Positions 20,307 to 35,202 of a stretch of 64,000 bases of DNA are shown here, in pieces; position 1 is the stretch's first letter, and each line of letters begins with the position of its first letter. Position numbers and translations under genes: made by a program. The stretch comes from Crossaster papposus (lineage: Eukaryota > Echinodermata > Asteroidea > Velatida > Solasteridae), in assembly GCA_037893245.1 (NCBI GenBank), contig JBAIAA010000237.1, forward strand, positions 868,001-932,000, given 5' to 3'. Under the pieces are notes generated by a model. That model was not told the origin of the DNA, made no database searches, and saw only the letters and a list, made by a program, of their open reading frames with translations.

Positions 20307-20793
20307 TTATACTTCGACTCAAATAAACCACAAAGGAGACAAGTTATTGAGTGATGCCACAGCCTCGAAAATGGCAGTATGTTTTATTCCGGATACCAGT
20401 GAAAGGGCATACCGGTAGCAAAAGGAAACAATTCAACAAATAAACAATTTGGGCCACCCAGGCCCCCCGGGCAACACCAGGCCCGACCATTATAATGGGC
20501 AACACCAGGCCCGACCGGTCAAGGGGAACACCAATCCCCTATGGGCAACACCAGGCCCACCAACACAGGGCAACCAAATGCCCATTGCCAAAGAGGCAAC
20601 CACATGCAACCACAAAGTTGCTTCCATCTACCGATGTTAACTTCGGTCAGGAAAATCTAGCCTCGGGAAATTCGCGAGCGCTATGACAACAGAGCAATTT
20701 GCCTAAAATATAATTTACTGCCGGATTTGATTATTAGGCCGCTAAATGTGAGGACTTGCGTTACTGGCTGTCTGAATCCGTAATAAATTGCCA
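20307..20793. repeat. 487-bp direct repeat, right copy
   Basis: See the left copy at 18910-19396. This copy begins directly at the end of the hairpin element and diverges after TTGCCA at 20793. Confidence 0.9.
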
Positions 20794-20889
20794 CACGCGC
20801 CTGCGCGCCCACCAGGAGAAGACGGACAGCTAGGGACCCTCCCCAAAAACAAAACAGGGATCTATGGGGAAATGTGGGACTTGATAAAT

Positions 20890-21425
20890 TGAAGCAAGTT
20901 GTTTGAAGAAAAAAGAAAAAAGATGGTTGCCAAAAGGCGACAAATGAACCCCCTGCATCATCCCGGAACAGAGAACCATCCGACCAAACAAATTGAGGAT
21001 GCTGAATACCAAGGGCTTGGGCCAACTTGGAACATTGTGCTCGCGCCCACCTATTGATTGTGCGACGTTTGCGCTCTAATGCAGGTTGAGAGCCCCAGCA
21101 TAAACAACGCGCGGGAGAATGTCGGACCAGACAATTGTCATAGTCGGACACCATTGTAAACAATCCCTAAGCATGACTGCGATTTGTTGACGCAGGGCAT
21201 ACTCGTCAACTCTAATGAGGTCGTTAGTGCCTAGATGGAGAATCATGTAAGCCGAATAATCATATAGGTCTCGACCCAACTCATCCCGAAGGTCATAAGC
21301 GTCCCCCACGCCGGCCCCACCCTTGCCTTTCCAGTGGACATCCGTGCCGACAAATCGTTAGTGCCCAAATTAATAATTAGCATGGCCGATGGAGGCCATG
21401 GGGCGCGAAATTCAGATCCTATCAA
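20890..21425 (-). pseudogene. SGNH/GDSL-hydrolase-fold ORF relic, frameshifted
   Basis: On the minus strand the block-III motif HLGTNDL (21237-21217) is followed by WSDILPR and a basic stretch RKRRTINRWAR in another frame. The C-terminal catalytic region GVHLSPFGNH lies in a third frame after a further indel. A second, shorter LGTNDL lies upstream near 21375. SGNH domains of this kind are common in ORFs of invertebrate mobile elements. At least two frame breaks make this a dead copy; the parent element is unknown. Confidence 0.65.
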
Positions 21426-21475
21426 CAGTTATTGTCCCAATGGCCTGGCCCCATCAGAGCCCTGTTTCGGCCCTC

Positions 21476-21870
21476 TTAAAGGTAGTATACACCATATGCA
21501 GATATCGAAAAAATTTACTACCGAATTATTAAGAAATATATCTTACTTATTTAAAAGTAAATAATGATTGTAGGCATCCAGCAAAATGAGGGCCCTAGAT
21601 ATCCTGTAATTGTTCCAAAAAATTGAATTGTATAAACCAAAATTCATTCTCGCCGTCCGGCGAGCGCGAAAAAACAAAGATAACATACGAATAACTGCTC
21701 GACGCCAGTGGAAAAAAAAAAAAAAACGCTGTTTTTCATGCTTTTCTCGGCATCCATGAATGTAAAAATTCGGACAGGTCAGTTAAACGATATTTACTAT
21801 AAAATACAACCCCCAAATCCACCCATTCCTGATAATTCAAAAAATTACCAATGGTGTATACTACCTTTAA
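21476..21870. mobile_element. TTAA MITE, AGGTAGTATACACC family, with nearby empty site
   Basis: The TIRs are TTAAAGGTAGTATACACCAT and its complement. The flanks (GAGCCCTGTTTCGGCC ... GGGGTAATACAT) recur at 22420-22475 with a single TTAA (22440-22443) and no insert. This shows directly that the family duplicates TTAA on insertion. Confidence 0.92.
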
Positions 21871-23261
21871 ACCAAACGACCCCAGGGGTAATACATTAAT
21901 TGAAGCCGCATGGGCATCAAATGATTTAACATTTCTTTCCCTTTGGAAACAAGAACAATGAAATGCCCGAGGCCCGTAATAAACCAAAAGGAAAGTCCCA
22001 TAGCGTTTTTAGGAGCCCTATGTATTGCTGTGCAGTGTTATGTACACACATAATAAAATTGAGGCTTATTGCAGCGTGTATACATGTAATTAACTTCCAC
22101 CAAGCTGATATTCAATTATGGGAAGGGCGAAAAACTCCTGACAAAACCTCATTTTAAGCTCTGACTTAATCATAAAATTTGAGGAGAAAAAACAGGAGGA
22201 AATTCCCTTCCGGCTCCAATTGGCAGCCGAGTATGCATACTCCAGAATTGATACCATACCAGGCAAAAACGACAAACAATGTCTCATCTGACCGACCTTA
22301 ACAGGAGGCACTGGCAAAATGCTCATACAAGAGTGCGCGCTCAAGTCTTGCGGACTTGACTATACCATACACAAACTTGCTGTCACTCAACAGTTGTCCA
22401 AATGACCTGGACCCAACGAGAGCCCTGTTTCGGCCATATTTAACCAATCGACCCTATAGGGGTAATACATCCCATATGAAGCCGCATGGACCTCAAATTA
22501 TTTAACACGGAATTTAACGGTACCCGTTAATTTCCTTTCCCTTTGGAAACGAGAACAAATGCCCGAGGCCCGTTATCAACCCAAATAAAAGTCCCACAAT
22601 GCAAAAGGAGCACAATGTATTGTTATGCAGTATCCGCATATTAAAGGCTCGACACAGCTATTGATATCATAATGATATTACATGTACATGTTCCACAAGA
22701 AGACAATGCTTCGTAACTGTGCACGTGCTCCAAGGAAAGGCAAACAACAAAAACCTGCAGGAAAACCGCGCATATGGATTGAGAAACAAATGGCTAAACG
22801 TATTTCCAGCCCTTTTGGCGGCGACTCAGTACATTATGAAACTCCCATGTGAACAAAATAAGTTGGTATAACTAGGCAAACGGTAGCCGTGCAATAAAAT
22901 TATAAAAACCTTAAACACAACCCTCTAAAGTACCTTACACACCAATAAAAACAAAGTAATAACAGGAGATTCGTGCAACTCTGTAACCCGAATGAACTCG
23001 AAACTGAAATCAAACTTATGTGTGTCGCATTGAAATATATTCACAGAAGTGTTACTGTTATTACAGATATAGATGCACATGTACATCTACATGCATCAAC
23101 GTAGGCTAGGATTAAACGACAAACCATGTCAAAAAGGATACATTGTAACAAACAAGATACATTTACATGCAGGTAGGTCACACACTCCGCTATGAACGGC
23201 CCATGCATGCCATACACACTGCGCGTGTAACTTGCTACATATCAAGGTCAAATGGCGCGAG
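21871..23261. other. Intergenic, local duplication only
   Basis: 21871-22010 is a diverged copy of 22444-22600 (shared CCCTTTGGAAAC and ATGCCCGAGGCCCGT). Nothing gene-like is visible up to 23261. Confidence 0.5.
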
Positions 23262-23392
23262 AAGCAATGACGTCGATCGCGCTCCGTTCACATGCGCGCC
23301 CCTCTATGAGTCTGTCTTTACGTCGTCTGGCGTCTCGACTTCCCTCCCATAGAAAAACGTACACGTAAACAAACTAGCAATGACGCCACTAT
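23262..23392. repeat. Diverged relative of the foldback element at 13476
   Basis: It shares TATGAG..TCTGTC, ACGTCGTCTGGC and GTAAACAAA with the inverted repeat at 13476-13609, in the same order. Confidence 0.6.
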
Positions 23393-23815
23393 AGCTCAGG
23401 TAGTAATGGTGGGCTATACATTACTGCATGTTTTGCCACGATCAATACAATTCCAATGAAAACAAGATGAAAATTATAGCAGTAGAATATATCATACAAT
23501 AGGCTTATACTCTACCTGTTAAGAACCAATTAACAAACTAAAAACATACAAAGGATACTTATACATTTGTCGACATATTTCCATCAAATTCCAGTAGTAG
23601 TTAGAGATAAATTGTCCCAGCACTTGACGACGGTTATCCACCGATTTCAACTTGAAATCGAAATCCAAATCAATCCATCAAGCAATCAGACAAACTTCTG
23701 TCCAAACAGGTCGGACTTGAGGGCGAGAAATGTCCACACTCAGACGTGACCGATGTTTATGTCCTGTGTCCGGGTGAATGTTTGAGATCGTGGAACGCTG
23801 ACTTTAGCCTGCACT

Positions 23816-24611
23816 TTAGTCCCTGTTCTTGATGAACTTTTGGAACCGCGTGGTCTGGCCATCCTGCAAACAAAAAAGAAAACTCAACGCAGCAGTTGTC
23901 TGTTGCCAAGTACATAGGCTGTGTTGCTCAAGTTCTGTTACTGAAAAATGCAGGCTATGGGTTTCACAGTTTTTCTTTGTAATTGTTAATGATAAGCATG
24001 AGAACTTCTTGGCCCGGATTGCAGGTTAATCCTGACATTTTGTTTTTATTTATTTTTTATTTCTTAATTAAGATTAACCATCGAAACACAGGGCAGAGAT
24101 CTGCCACAAATACGTTTCAAAAAGTAGATTCGTAGAATTAAACAATTAATGCTGTCGCCTGCGTACAAAAATTGCCACAAAATTAGCAAATGTAAATATG
24201 TGACTAGGAAGTGAATAGCGAACTTCGGAACAATTGTCACATGACTTAGACAAAAGCAAGCCCAAGTGCTATAATTATATAAGAGAAAAATTACAACTGT
24301 CAAATACAAGGCGCTCAAATAATTAGTAGACACAAAATGTTACAAGCCATGACCACCCTTAAGAACCTGTGACCAGATAGCTCACCATGGAGCAAATAAG
24401 ACCGACCGAAATCAATACGAGTAAGCAGAACAAACCACAAGCAGCTAAATGGAGGTCTGCCTCAACCTTAGAAGCAGTTTATACAATTCTGCAATAATTA
24501 TATACTGTATATGAATGGGGAATACTTTCCTACCTACCTACCCCATTTTAAATGGCATGTAATCGCAAAGAGACCATTTATTTATTTTTGTTATTTATTT
24601 ATTTATTTATT

Positions 24612-24647
<36 letters not shown>

Positions 24648-25487
24648 TTTTTATTTTTTTTTATTTTTTATTTTTTTTTTTTTTATTTTTTTTTTTTTTT
24701 TATTTTTTTTTTTTTTTATTTTTTTTTATTATTATTATTATTTTATTCACGTCTTTTAGGCCTATTTTTTGCCGAAAATCTCATGCCTGTGTGACCAAAA
24801 TTGCTTTGCTCCTATTTACTAATCCAGCAAAGGAAAAGGTGGCCTTACTATAAGTACTAGGCCCTATATCACAAACCAAATGCAGGAATTGTGGTCAACG
24901 CTTGCTTATGTTAGCTGTGAACTTAATATGCTAATTAAGCCATGCAATACATGCTAATACAAGCACATATGTAGGCCTAGACATATTGATACAGCCTAGG
25001 CTTAGCCTGTCATTATTATTTCAACTAGGGCCTATATGAATGAGTCTACACAGTCTATGGCCATGCACATTAGTTAGAACTCAAACGTAAAATCAAATAG
25101 CCTAGGTCATGTAGGTAGCCAAGGCCTAGGGCTAGGCCCATGTACTCCTCAGTATTCCGAAAACCTTGTTTAAATTTAGGCTATCCCTTGGAACAATTTT
25201 TAATTCAACTAACTTGTGTAATTCTAAATAACGTTAGACGAACAGGCATGTGCAGCCCAACATAATTTGTTGTCATGTGTTCCGGTTCAAAAGCACTAAT
25301 CACAAGAGACTTATTTGCGCACGGTTAAGCCGCGACAGCCTAGCCTACATCAAGTCACGTCACTGTCCGACATGCAGTAAACACGGACAATGACGGACGA
25401 ACTGCAACAACAAAACATTGCCCACACTGCGGGCTAGACTTATGATAATTGGAAAACCCTCACCTCGAATTCCACAAAATTTGACAT
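23816..25487 (-). CDS. Candidate two-exon short transcript, unrecognised
   Basis: A donor GAG|GTGAGG (exon end 25464) and an acceptor TTTTTGTTTGCAG|GATGG (exon start 23863) are both strong. Joining ATG 25487 through them gives only 23 aa ending at TAA 23816-23818. The second exon has its own ATG one base in (MARPRGSKSS..., 40 codons). CpG-rich sequence at 25620-25850 could be its promoter. Either this is the start of a longer gene whose other exons I cannot see, or a non-coding transcript. No family is recognised. Confidence 0.25.
24577..24745. repeat. T-rich low-complexity tract
   Basis: (TTTA)n and (T)nA runs fill about 170 bp, followed by (ATT)n. The open frames through it are artefacts of composition. 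Confidence 0.95.
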
Positions 25488-26188
25488 GCTTGAACTTGAG
25501 TTGAAGCTATTCTGTATTCACGCCACGATGAACTCACAAGTGAGAAAACGTCACTGAATTGATCTGAGCCCAAAAGTGACCACTCACTAGGGTTGTATTA
25601 AGTGTTGAAAATGAACCATGCATGCTTGCGCGCTCCGAGTGGCTCGAAAAAGGTGGGCACTGGGCGTGCGAACACACGCCGACCGTCGACTGCAGCTATG
25701 AACGGCGGTGCGTAGACCGGGGCTGTGACGCGGATCGAGTACCTCCGCGTTTATTACGGGATCCAGCGGTGGTCACAGTTTTGTTCGACTTATCACTATC
25801 AGTATCAGGCAGCGACGACCACTAACCAAGGGTATATGTGACGGCTTCTTCAGCTGGAGCAGCATAATTGGAGCATCCCAGGAATCGAAAAGAAGAGGAA
25901 TTCAAGTGACAACGTGTAGGCTCTTTACGTTTACGGTGTTTTTTTCTGCGGCTGTATCGCCCTACAAGCGGAGCCCAGCTTAGGCCTAACGGGTAACCGG
26001 CAACTGGGGAGGTCCATACTCGATGCCTTCAAAAGGTCACGAAAGCCACTGATAATATCATCAAACCCGCTAATATCGTTCCTGGGATGTCTATGAGACA
26101 CTCTACTCAGTACATTTTTAAAAGAAAACGAAAACAACAGTAGAAATCCGACCGGATATTTTGCTATCTACGGAGAAAATTTTCTTTT
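25488..26188. other. CpG-rich stretch and unannotated DNA
   Basis: 25620-25850 is richer in CG dinucleotides than its surroundings and could be a promoter. A 68-aa minus-strand frame at 25931-26137 has no recognisable features. Confidence 0.35.
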
Positions 26189-26562
26189 GATAAAATTTGC
26201 TGAACAAAAATTGAGATGTTGACTCTGGAATCGGCTGTGACAGAGTGGCTATAAAACTCTAACCCGCCAAAAGCTCAGCTTCCCCACGCGGAACCCATGA
26301 TTCTCATTGGCCAAAAGTTAACTGTATAAATTTGCATACTGCTGACCTTTTACCTTTTGCATAATTAACCCTTATATGGCGATAGCGTGACATGAACTAA
26401 AATTCAATTTCTACCGCCGGCCCAGGCAAGAGTTTGTTGACCTTGCACTTGGCGCTAAATTCGATGAGGGTGTAAATGTCAAAGAAATGCCATGAGAGGG
26501 TAAGGAGGCCGCATGAGCTTTCGCTGTGTATAAAACCTTTTACCGTGTAACGGTAAAAGGAG
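26189..26562. mobile_element. 374-bp dispersed element with terminal hairpin, copy 2
   Basis: It is the same length and has the same ends as 19933-20306, in the same orientation. The right flank is ATAAATGAG here and TTATACTTC at the other copy. Confidence 0.75.
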
Positions 26563-27677
<1,115 letters not shown>

Positions 27678-27959
27678 TAAATTTATTCATATTTGTAATC
27701 TTTAGATATGTCTACTGAATTGAAGTTATAGTATAAAATTGGTTTGATGATAAGCGTTTGGCATCTTTCATTTTCACAAATACAAAATTTGAACCTTTGT
27801 GGGCATGTTCATAAATGCAAAATTTTAAACAGGCATATCTCGTTAGCGGAATGTCCGATTGAAGTGCAACCAACAGTACTGTGAGGATAATTGTATTCTC
27901 TTCACTAAGGGGCCGTCCAAAGTTTTAAACAGTTAAGGTCGTACAGGGAGTACTACTTT

Positions 27960-28311
27960 TCAAGACCCACCCCCCCCCCCCCTCCCCCCTCCCCCCAAAG
28001 TCGTACTTTTCAACAATTTTTTTGTTCAATGTTGATGCGCATGTTTTATATATCATTTTACATGTGTGCTGCACTGAGTATTACTAGCAATGTTATTCAT
28101 GTTGCTGATGATCAATGCAAGTTAAAAACAAAAAATATATCGCTTCTGATTTTAGTGTTGGAAATTCTTTCAAGATATTAGAAAACAACCAAAATTATAT
28201 AATTTTCTTTTGCTGATTGTACGGTACAAAATCAACATTTTATTCACCATTTAAAGTCGTACGCGGCCTCCGACCCCCCTCCCCCCTGTCGTACACTTTG
28301 TACGACCATTA
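27960..28311. repeat. Intronic C-rich tracts flanking AT-rich DNA
   Basis: Runs of C occur at 27970-27999, with a weaker CCCCCCTCCCCCC near 28275. TCGTAC motifs recur around both, so this is probably a degenerate repeat. No coding content. Confidence 0.6.
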
Positions 28312-28390
28312 AATTTTGAACCTGGGATTCGAACCTGGGTCATAGCGGTGGAAGGCGAGGATACATTAACCGCTACGCCATCCAGGGCCC
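28312..28390 (-). mobile_element. tRNA-derived SINE head
   Basis: On the minus strand an A box (TGGCGTAGCGG) and a B box (GGTTCGAATCC) are spaced as in a tRNA, within an ABCC intron. Related heads are at 42366-42425 and 57992-58145. A half copy of the GGGCCCAATTTCATAG MITE abuts it at 28384. Confidence 0.75.
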
Positions 28391-28521
28391 AATTTCATAG
28401 CTCTGCTAACCACAGAAATCCGTGCTTAAGGTCACCATTTTTGCCAAAAAAACAACAATCTATGCTAACCTTGTAAACGAAGAATCCTTTGTTGCGGGAT
28501 GTATGCATGCGCAGAAACTAA

Positions 28522-28785
<264 letters not shown>

Positions 28786-28809
28786 TGAGTTAGGTGTAAT
28801 TGCTGTCAG

Positions 28810-29051
28810 TTGACCAGTTCGCTCCGGATGACGTATATAAACGCAAAGTTTTAACCAGATTAAAAACGGATGAAGCATAAACACGTCACGAGCAAGGCCG
28901 GAAATGTCCGTCAGCAGCGAGCAAGACCGGAAATGCATGGGTGTGCTTTCCGGTACCATTGGCCTGAACACGCCTCGGATCGAGTTTCGTTAAAAATAAT
29001 CCCGCGCGTCGGCTCGGTGATGTTAAATTATTCCTGGTGCGATCTGGTTAA
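28810..29051 (+). mobile_element. TTAA MITE, CAGTTCGCGCCGG family
   Basis: It begins TTGACCAGTTCGCTCCGG and ends GCGATCTGGTTAA. The interior GGATCGAGTTTCGTTAAAAA and ACACGTCACGAGCAAGGCCG match the copies at 11278, 45326/47057 and 54091. It lies 25 bp after an ABCC donor site. Confidence 0.85.
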
Positions 29052-29160
29052 AGGTTAAAGTATACCATTTGCAGCTAGCCAACAAGTCGTCACCGTCACC
29101 ACGAAGTAACCTAAACTTTTGCATTGTGCAAAATAATTGGTGTTTTGAGATATAAGCGAT

Positions 29161-29327
29161 TTAACACGTTGACTGCCGACTACGAGTATAGTCGTAGTAA
29201 CGGGTGTACCGGATTCTGCCACTATAAGTATACTCGTAGACAAGGAAAGGTTTTTGTATTGTAAATTGAATACACTGGCATCACTGATAACGCAACAAAT
29301 ACGCTGCTGGCAGTGGTGAGGACATAC

Positions 29328-29359
<32 letters not shown>

Positions 29360-29525
29360 ATTTGTAAAGCGCACATATCCACCCTGCAGGGTGCTCAATG
29401 TTTATGTTCAATGTTTTTTTTTTTTCCTCCCTTTTTTTTTTAAGCACTATTAAGTATGCGCATACGTACAATGCTTGGCAAATGGGGGCACCCTGTGAAA
29501 TTATGCCCGGCAGTCAACGCGTTAA
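29161..29525. mobile_element. TTAA MITE, CACGTTGACTGCCG family (piggyBac-like ends)
   Basis: The ends TTAACACGTTGACTGCCG and CGGCAGTCAACGCGTTAA are 17/18 complementary and include TTAA. The interior contains a (TAA)n microsatellite at 29329-29355. Confidence 0.8.
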
Positions 29526-31607
<2,082 letters not shown>

Positions 31608-32353
31608 CTACGACATGCGTACTTTTTTTTTTATACACGAACGCGCGTCCGTACTATTTTTGATAGTCGCTTGTATTTTGTGTATACTCCCAAACTGTTT
31701 TGTTTTTACGGCTTTATATGTTCACACAGCTCTTTATCAAAGTCAGAGACCCAAAAACCAGCTGGTGTTGTTGAATAAGGCAAGACAACAATAGCACGAT
31801 TGATCGTTTGGAAGGGAAATCCAGACCTCAAAAAGGTTTATACACAAAATATTTTGATAGTCGCTTGTATTTCGTGTATACCCCCAAGCTGTTTTGGTTT
31901 TACGGCTTTATATGTTCACACATTATTCGGCATGCTTTGAATTAGGCATACATGTAACATAGATTTTTTTTACGGCAAAGCGACTATTAGAAATAGTACG
32001 GTGGCACATCGAAGGGTTAAACCCCAACCCTAAAGGATGTTTTGCCTGAGCAAACCCGAGCAAAATTCAGACAGAGACTAGGTGCAATCAACTATTTCTG
32101 TACATCGTTCGTCATCGTAAAAGAGACTTGAATTGTAACAATTGATCTAATTTCAAAACTTTAAGTTAAATGTGCAATCAAACTTGGGTCATAGATGCAA
32201 TATAAAAACTTGCATGTGATGGTGTTATCGATGCCAAAGGCCATTTGAGGTCAAGTTGTAAAATAAGGTAATCATGAAACTAGGCGAGACTTGAACCATA
32301 ACCATTTTTGTTGTCAAAGTGAGAAACCTGCACAGTGTGATAAGATTCAACTG
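31608..32353. repeat. Intron with a 70-bp direct repeat
   Basis: GATAGTCGCTTGTATTT and the following bases to TATATGTTCACACA recur at about 31660-31728 and 31855-31923. The outer parts contain inverted relatives (GCGACTATTAGAAATAGTACG near 31980), suggesting a decayed foldback element. Confidence 0.6.
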
Positions 32354-32751
32354 TAGTGCTGGGCGAGTACTCGCAAATAAACTACTCGCGAGTAATCGAG
32401 TACTCGCGAGTAGTTGTCACATTTTTCACAACGGGTAAAATGACGATCACACATGTGTTTATTCCCAGCGACTTCTGCAACAATTTGGTTTCCTTTATCG
32501 CTAGAATTAGAATTCAAAATCAATAAAAATCATATCGTATAACAATCGCAATTGTCATTAGTATAGTAGTAGAGTCTGACCACAACTTAATCGGTACTTA
32601 ATCGGTCAACAATCAACGCTCGCTAACAATCACTACTCGCGAGTATTTATTGCTACTAGGGCTGGCACGAGTAATCGATTAGTTAAAAAACTGCGAGTAG
32701 TGCGAGTAGCAAAAAATGTACACGAGTACTCGAGTTACTCACCCAGCACTA
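32354..32751. mobile_element. hAT-type MITE with 8-bp target-site duplication
   Basis: TIRs TAGTGCTGGGCGAGTA and TACTCACCCAGCACTA are near-complements. The element is flanked by a perfect TTCAACTG duplication (32346-32353 and 32752-32759). The interior is rich in CGAGTACTCG palindromes. It inserted in an ABCC intron. Confidence 0.92.
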
Positions 32752-33068
32752 TTCAACTGGTCCCGAATCTTGAAGCTAAACTGACAACGATGTAATACAG
32801 TGACTACAGTGCCAACTGACAAGATAAAAAACATTCTCTTCTTTGAGTCGAAGCTTCCTAAAGCCATGTTTCTCATTGGACTTTTTCTTCTGCGGCGTTG
32901 CAGAAACCTTCCGCGACATGTCTTCGCGTAATTCTACCGTGGTTCCCACTGGGATTGTTCTTTTTTATACCGCCACAACATTTTATGGGCCTTGCGAGGC
33001 TGGCAAAATGTCACACATTGCTGGTTCTGATAACTTTCCTGCAGCTACGCAAAAGTTTTTCACATATT

Positions 33069-33626
<558 letters not shown>

Positions 33627-33764
33627 TGAGCAGAAAAAGCGGACGCAGTCACTGACCACGTCCTGGTGTCGAGTTCAAGAAAACCATCAATGGTAGGCGA
33701 ATACACCATTTGATTTTGCTAAAAATGTTGAAAGTGGGTTTTGTTTGGGATTCACTTTTTGTAG

Positions 33765-34077
33765 TTAAAGGTAGGATACACCATTGGTAATTGCTTTTAC
33801 AATCGTGGATGCCAAGGAAAAAATAAGAAAAACGGCATTCCTTTTCAACCTGGCGTCGGGCAGTGGTTCTTATGTTCTTGTTTTTTTGCGACCGCCATCC
33901 GGCGATCGTTAATTTATTTTTATAGAATTTAATTTTTCGGACCAACTATAGGATAATTAGCGCAATCATTTTGCTGGATGCCTACAATCATTATTTACTT
34001 TCAAACGAATAAAATATTTTTTAATAATTCGGTAGTAAATTTGTTCAATATCTGCAAATGATGTCTCCTACCTTTTG
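33765..34077. mobile_element. TTAA MITE, AGGTAGTATACACC family
   Basis: It begins TTAAAGGTAGGATACACCAT. The right end CTCCTACCTTTTGA has lost the TTAA. 34090-34340 next to it is an inverted relative of 56429-56640 (shared GACGTC, TGGCTTGCACCCATTCA). Confidence 0.8.
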
Positions 34078-34374
34078 ACGCTGACCTGTTTAAAGTTGTG
34101 TTTAATAGATGCTAGAAAAACCAAGAAAAATGTGTTGTTTTTGTAATCTGGTTCCTTGACTAAATTCTGATGAAACAAAGTAATTCATAGACGTCAGGTT
34201 AGGAAACCAGACTACTTGGCTTGCACCCATTCACGGATGTGTAAGCGTATTGCTAACAAAAATGTGGACTAACCAAAATTAATAAATTTGAGGCAGTGTT
34301 TGAAAATAGTAAAAAAAAAAATTAAAGATTGCCGGCTGGCAATCGTTTGAAAATAATACAAAATTCACTTTTTC

Positions 34375-34769
34375 TTAAAGGGATCGTATACGTTCGGTAA
34401 TTACTCCAAAAATAAATGGCAATAAAAACTTACTTGGTAAGAAGTACAGCAGCTTTGGATAGTATAATGCATTTTTAGAAACTTTTCACTTCAAAGTACT
34501 GCGGTTATGGAAAAAGATATCACTTTTTGTCTCCAAAAATTAGAATCTGAGAAGCGTTACTGCAGTGACGTTTCTCAGACTGTGTATTCAAATGCAAATT
34601 GTTCTTCCTGCGTTGACATAACCGCTCTAGATTTTCGGCAATATCTCAAAATCGCTACCCCCTTTTGAAATGAAATTTTTACAGGTTAGTTTAATGGTAT
34701 ATATCTATAACTATATAGGATTGAAACAAACAGTGGGTTCCAATTACCAAACGTATACGATCCCTTTAA
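34375..34769. mobile_element. TTAA MITE, AGGGATCGTATACG family, long form
   Basis: The ends TTAAAGGGATCGTATACG and CGTATACGATCCCTTTAA are perfect 18-bp complements including TTAA. A shorter internal-deletion copy is at 40268-40561. Confidence 0.92.
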
Positions 34770-35202
34770 AAACCTCAGCACACCATGCACTGTGATTTAA
34801 CAGGATTTTAAGACTGTTATAAATTCATAATAATTTAGTAATAATTTAGCATCACAGAACTATGATCAGCTGCAGCTACAGAAAAAAAAGGTATTTATAT
34901 AATAACCACCTACAAGTTTAACAGTCCAACTAGTATTATTGCTTTTAAAAGGTTTAACAAATTACAAATGTATATATATTTTCTTTTATCAAATTGTATC
35001 AAATTTTATTTATTTGTTTCAACCAAGACAATGTTTTTGTTTAATACCATTCCTTTTTTGGACGTCTTGCAACCCAATAAGGGAAAAAAGGTCTTGTTTT
35101 GACAAACAGTTTTGCTCTGAGAAAATGGATTCTCAAATCATACATCCATGAATTGTTTCTCACGAACCACTAATACATGTACTGGTTTTACACAAGTTTT
35201 TT

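Noticed and set aside
18910-20793. The 487-bp direct repeats as LTRs of a retrotransposon
   Set aside because: No TG...CA ends, no primer-binding site after the left copy and no polypurine tract before the right one; kept as direct repeats only.
23740-23868. N-terminus of a CHCHD2/CHCHD10-like protein (MARPRGSKSS start)
   Set aside because: Resemblance is limited to a few basic residues; the frame stops after 40 codons and no downstream CHCH exon was found.
24511-24794. 80-aa phenylalanine-rich ORFs
   Set aside because: Pure consequence of the T-rich tract.
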